Part shown: one piece after another, positions 3,965-5,870 of the stretch
Layout: every line of letters begins with the position of its first letter
Numbering within the stretch: position 1 is the stretch's first letter
From: Candidatus Bathyarchaeota archaeon
GTDB taxonomy: Archaea > Thermoproteota > Bathyarchaeia > TCS64
Direction of reading: 5' to 3'
DNA: 5,870 nucleotides
Assembly (NCBI GenBank): GCA_026014515.1
Contig: JAOZIG010000257.1
Location: 1-5,870, forward strand
The notes under the pieces: generated by a model
Databases searched by the model: none
What the model was told of the DNA's origin: nothing
The model's input: only the letters and a program-made list of their open reading frames with translations
Made by a program: the position numbers and the translations under genes

Positions 3965-5870
3965 ATGCAGCAGAAAACCCAGATATCACTAAAAATACTA
4001 CTAGCCACATCAATCCTAGCCATAACCATAAGCCTCTTTTCCATCACAACAGCATCTGCAGAAGTCTACGCGTTATCAGGAAACAGCACCGTTGTTGACA
4101 GAATCGGGTTCCCAGTTGTTATTGAAGAAGACCAAATTTCTCCTGGAGAGACTTGGACATACATATACAACTTGCAGGGAGGTCACAAGTACCATATCTA
4201 TTTGGTGGGTGAGTGGGTGAATGTTGAAGACCACCTCACAGATTATGATGTATTCGTCTACAGGGCAAGACGCGTGGTATTAAACTATGTAAGCAGTCAC
4301 ACCGAGTCCGCTGGATATCCCGAGCAGATAAGTAACGACGAAAAAGGATGGTACTTCACACCAGAAGACGACGCTACCTATTATATCTGTGTAAGAAACG
4401 ACCCTAACGATAGCCAAGAGGCAGAAGCAGCGACTTTGATGGTGATAGAAACCATAGACCCTGATATTTTCTATAGGATCGACATGGAAGAACCAGATGA
4501 TGATTATGTTGTCCCTGAGTCGAGTTACGCTTTTGAGTTTATCACAGATCAACCAAGGATTACAGTAGATGTTACCGTACCAAACAGACTGGACATGTAT
4601 GAGGCGCGACTCTATCCAATGGCCAACTTGGCTGATGGCGTGGGTGATGATATTGATGGTTTGATCACACCTTGGAGCCCCGGCTTACTTGGTAAACTAA
4701 ATGGGGATTATGGTGGTTTCAACTATGATCCTCAGGGATATCGTAATCATGATGCTTCGGATAGTTGTGAGCGTAACGGGGACGATATGCTGATTGATTT
4801 TACTAGTGAGTATACTGATCCTGTTCTCTATTATCTTGTATTGTTGGCCGAGAGCGGTGATGGTAGGGTGACTTTTGTTCTAAGAACTGATTTCACGCCT
4901 CCGAATATTACGTTGGTGAATCCGCCTTCATTCATAGACAGCGATGAACCTTTCACCCTTGCGAGTACGATTACTGATATTTCCGAGATAACAAGCGTCG
5001 AGTTCTACATGAGCACAGATGGAAAAATCTCGTGGGATGACATGTCCTACAGCTATGCAGATGGGATATATGTGGTTGAAATGCCTGCGCAGAAGAAGGG
5101 TACGATTGTAGATTATTATTGGGAAGCAACAGATAGTCTGGGGAATACTGGGAAAAAGTATGGTCAAGCGAAAGCAATGAACCCTACTGAGATACAGATG
5201 ATGGTAGAACCCACAAGTATCTATGGTGGAGAAAGTGTGTTCACAAAGGGAACCATCGAGCTAAGCTACAAGGACCTTGTGTTAAATTATACCCGGGGCG
5301 ATAAAACAGTACAATTCAACGTAACTACTGATGATGATGGCGACTTTACACACACGTTCATGCCCAATCAGCTTGGAGAATGGAGTGTAGTTGCCTCTTT
5401 CCTTGGAGACAATGTAAACTGGCCAAGTAATAGTATTGTCTCAATCTTCGAAGTAACGCGAAAGCCTACTACTCTTAATCTGAATATTAGTAGGGATTGG
5501 ATTGGTCTAGGCGATTATGTAAATATTACAGGGTATTTTAGTGAACAACAGATTGGGTATGAAGTATTTATCACGGCCCGAAACGGGTTAAACCAATCAA
5601 GCCTTTTCGCAATCACAGACGAAAACGGATATTACCATACCATATTCCAACCAGAAGTGATGGGGGAATGGACTATCTATTCTGAGATAGCCGCTGATGG
5701 CATCTATACCGAAGCCGCCTCAAGTCTCCCAGAGACTCTTAATGTTGGTGATCCTACCATTGCTTATCGTGTTATAGATTTCAAGGAGAACATGTTCAAA
5801 ACACCATATGTTTACGGCGTAGGAACCTTCCTAGGAGCATCAATCGGAGGATCACTGGTTTTTGCTCAGA
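3965..5870 (+). CDS. Large secreted, probably membrane-anchored protein with PPC-like and Ig-like domains, 3' end outside window
   Basis: From the ATG at 3965 the frame is open for 635 codons to the window edge with no stop. Residues 1-32 are a signal peptide: K4 and K10, a hydrophobic core, then ASA before Glu33. Residues about 50-162 look like a bacterial pre-peptidase C-terminal (PPC) domain: PGETWTYIYNL, TDYDVFVY (92-99) and ATYYICV (137-143). Residues about 167-309 form a domain I do not recognise, with LDMYEARLYPMAN, PWSPG (236-240) and GDYGGFNYDP (247-256). Three Ig-like beta-sandwich domains follow at about 311-405 (ending DYYWEATDSLGN, 383-394), 407-499 and 501-595. The last two share DxxGxxxHTFxPxxxGEW-like strands with GEW at 471-473 and 567-569, a 96-residue period. 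From Pro614 the chain turns hydrophobic and glycine-rich, probably the start of a C-terminal membrane anchor. At least eight N-X-S/T sequons (for example N40, N314, N441, N520) suit archaeal surface glycosylation. A role at the cell surface (adhesion or binding) is inferred; no catalytic motif is seen. A GTG at 3956 would add three residues but is less likely. Confidence 0.85.
   Translation, partial: MQQKTQISLKILLATSILAITISLFSITTASAEVYALSGNSTVVDRIGFPVVIEEDQISPGETWTYIYNLQGGHKYHIYLVGEWVNVEDHLTDYDVFVYRARRVVLNYVSSHTESAGYPEQISNDEKGWYFTPEDDATYYICVRNDPNDSQEAEAATLMVIETIDPDIFYRIDMEEPDDDYVVPESSYAFEFITDQPRITVDVTVPNRLDMYEARLYPMANLADGVGDDIDGLITPWSPGLLGKLNGDYGGFNYDPQGYRNHDASDSCERNGDDMLIDFTSEYTDPVLYYLVLLAESGDGRVTFVLRTDFTPPNITLVNPPSFIDSDEPFTLASTITDISEITSVEFYMSTDGKISWDDMSYSYADGIYVVEMPAQKKGTIVDYYWEATDSLGNTGKKYGQAKAMNPTEIQMMVEPTSIYGGESVFTKGTIELSYKDLVLNYTRGDKTVQFNVTTDDDGDFTHTFMPNQLGEWSVVASFLGDNVNWPSNSIVSIFEVTRKPTTLNLNISRDWIGLGDYVNITGYFSEQQIGYEVFITARNGLNQSSLFAITDENGYYHTIFQPEVMGEWTIYSEIAADGIYTEAASSLPETLNVGDPTIAYRVIDFKENMFKTPYVYGVGTFLGASIGGSLVFAQ

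Noticed and set aside
4280..4552. 90-codon minus-strand frame opposite the secreted-protein gene
   Set aside because: The plus strand encodes a continuous signal-peptide protein with a PPC-like domain here; the antisense product only looks hydrophobic by chance.
4928..5177. Two overlapping minus-strand frames of 79 and 68 codons
   Set aside because: Both are antisense to an Ig-like domain and have no supporting features.

Overview
The window looks archaeal. Three of the four starts visible in it have an AT-rich TATA-like element centred about 28-29 bases upstream of the start codon and no Shine-Dalgarno sequence, which suggests leaderless transcription. Arginine is often AGA and isoleucine often ATA. 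The gene content (a stand-alone KaiC/RAD55-type ATPase, a tiny ribbon-helix-helix protein, a large secreted protein with Ig-like domains) also fits archaea. I cannot fix the lineage from sequence alone; an uncultivated group of the Asgard or Bathyarchaeia kind is a guess.

Layout. Bases 1-1697 (+) hold the end of an S9-family serine peptidase whose start lies before the window. After a 51-base gap with its own TATA element, 1749-2471 (+) encodes a single-domain KaiC-like ATPase. A convergent gap (2472-2642) holds a run of nine G and a weak hairpin followed by T runs on the minus strand. On the minus strand, 2643-3341 encodes a small FAD/NAD(P) oxidoreductase of the ferredoxin-reductase fold. 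Upstream of it, also on the minus strand, 3476-3634 encodes a 52-residue ribbon-helix-helix protein that a length cut-off would easily miss. A 330-base AC-rich gap (3635-3964) separates this from a divergent plus-strand gene. That gene starts at 3965 and stays open to the end of the window: at least 635 residues with a signal peptide, a PPC-like domain, an unrecognised domain, three Ig-like domains and the beginning of a C-terminal membrane helix.

The most interesting structure is around the ribbon-helix-helix gene. Four GATAT/GATAA cores spaced exactly 10 bp apart (3440-3474) begin one base past its stop codon, upstream of the oxidoreductase promoter. Three related cores, also 10 bp apart, lie on the other strand over its own promoter and start codon (3633-3657). 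A 12-base sequence is repeated exactly on both sides of the gene. Tandem short sites at helical spacing are how ribbon-helix-helix repressors usually bind, so I infer autoregulation and control of the adjacent redox gene. The peptidase, KaiC-like ATPase and secreted protein show no clear pathway link to this pair.

The plus strand is also a mosaic of A/C-rich and G/T-rich stretches that do not follow gene direction and change inside genes, notably just after the signal peptide of the last gene.
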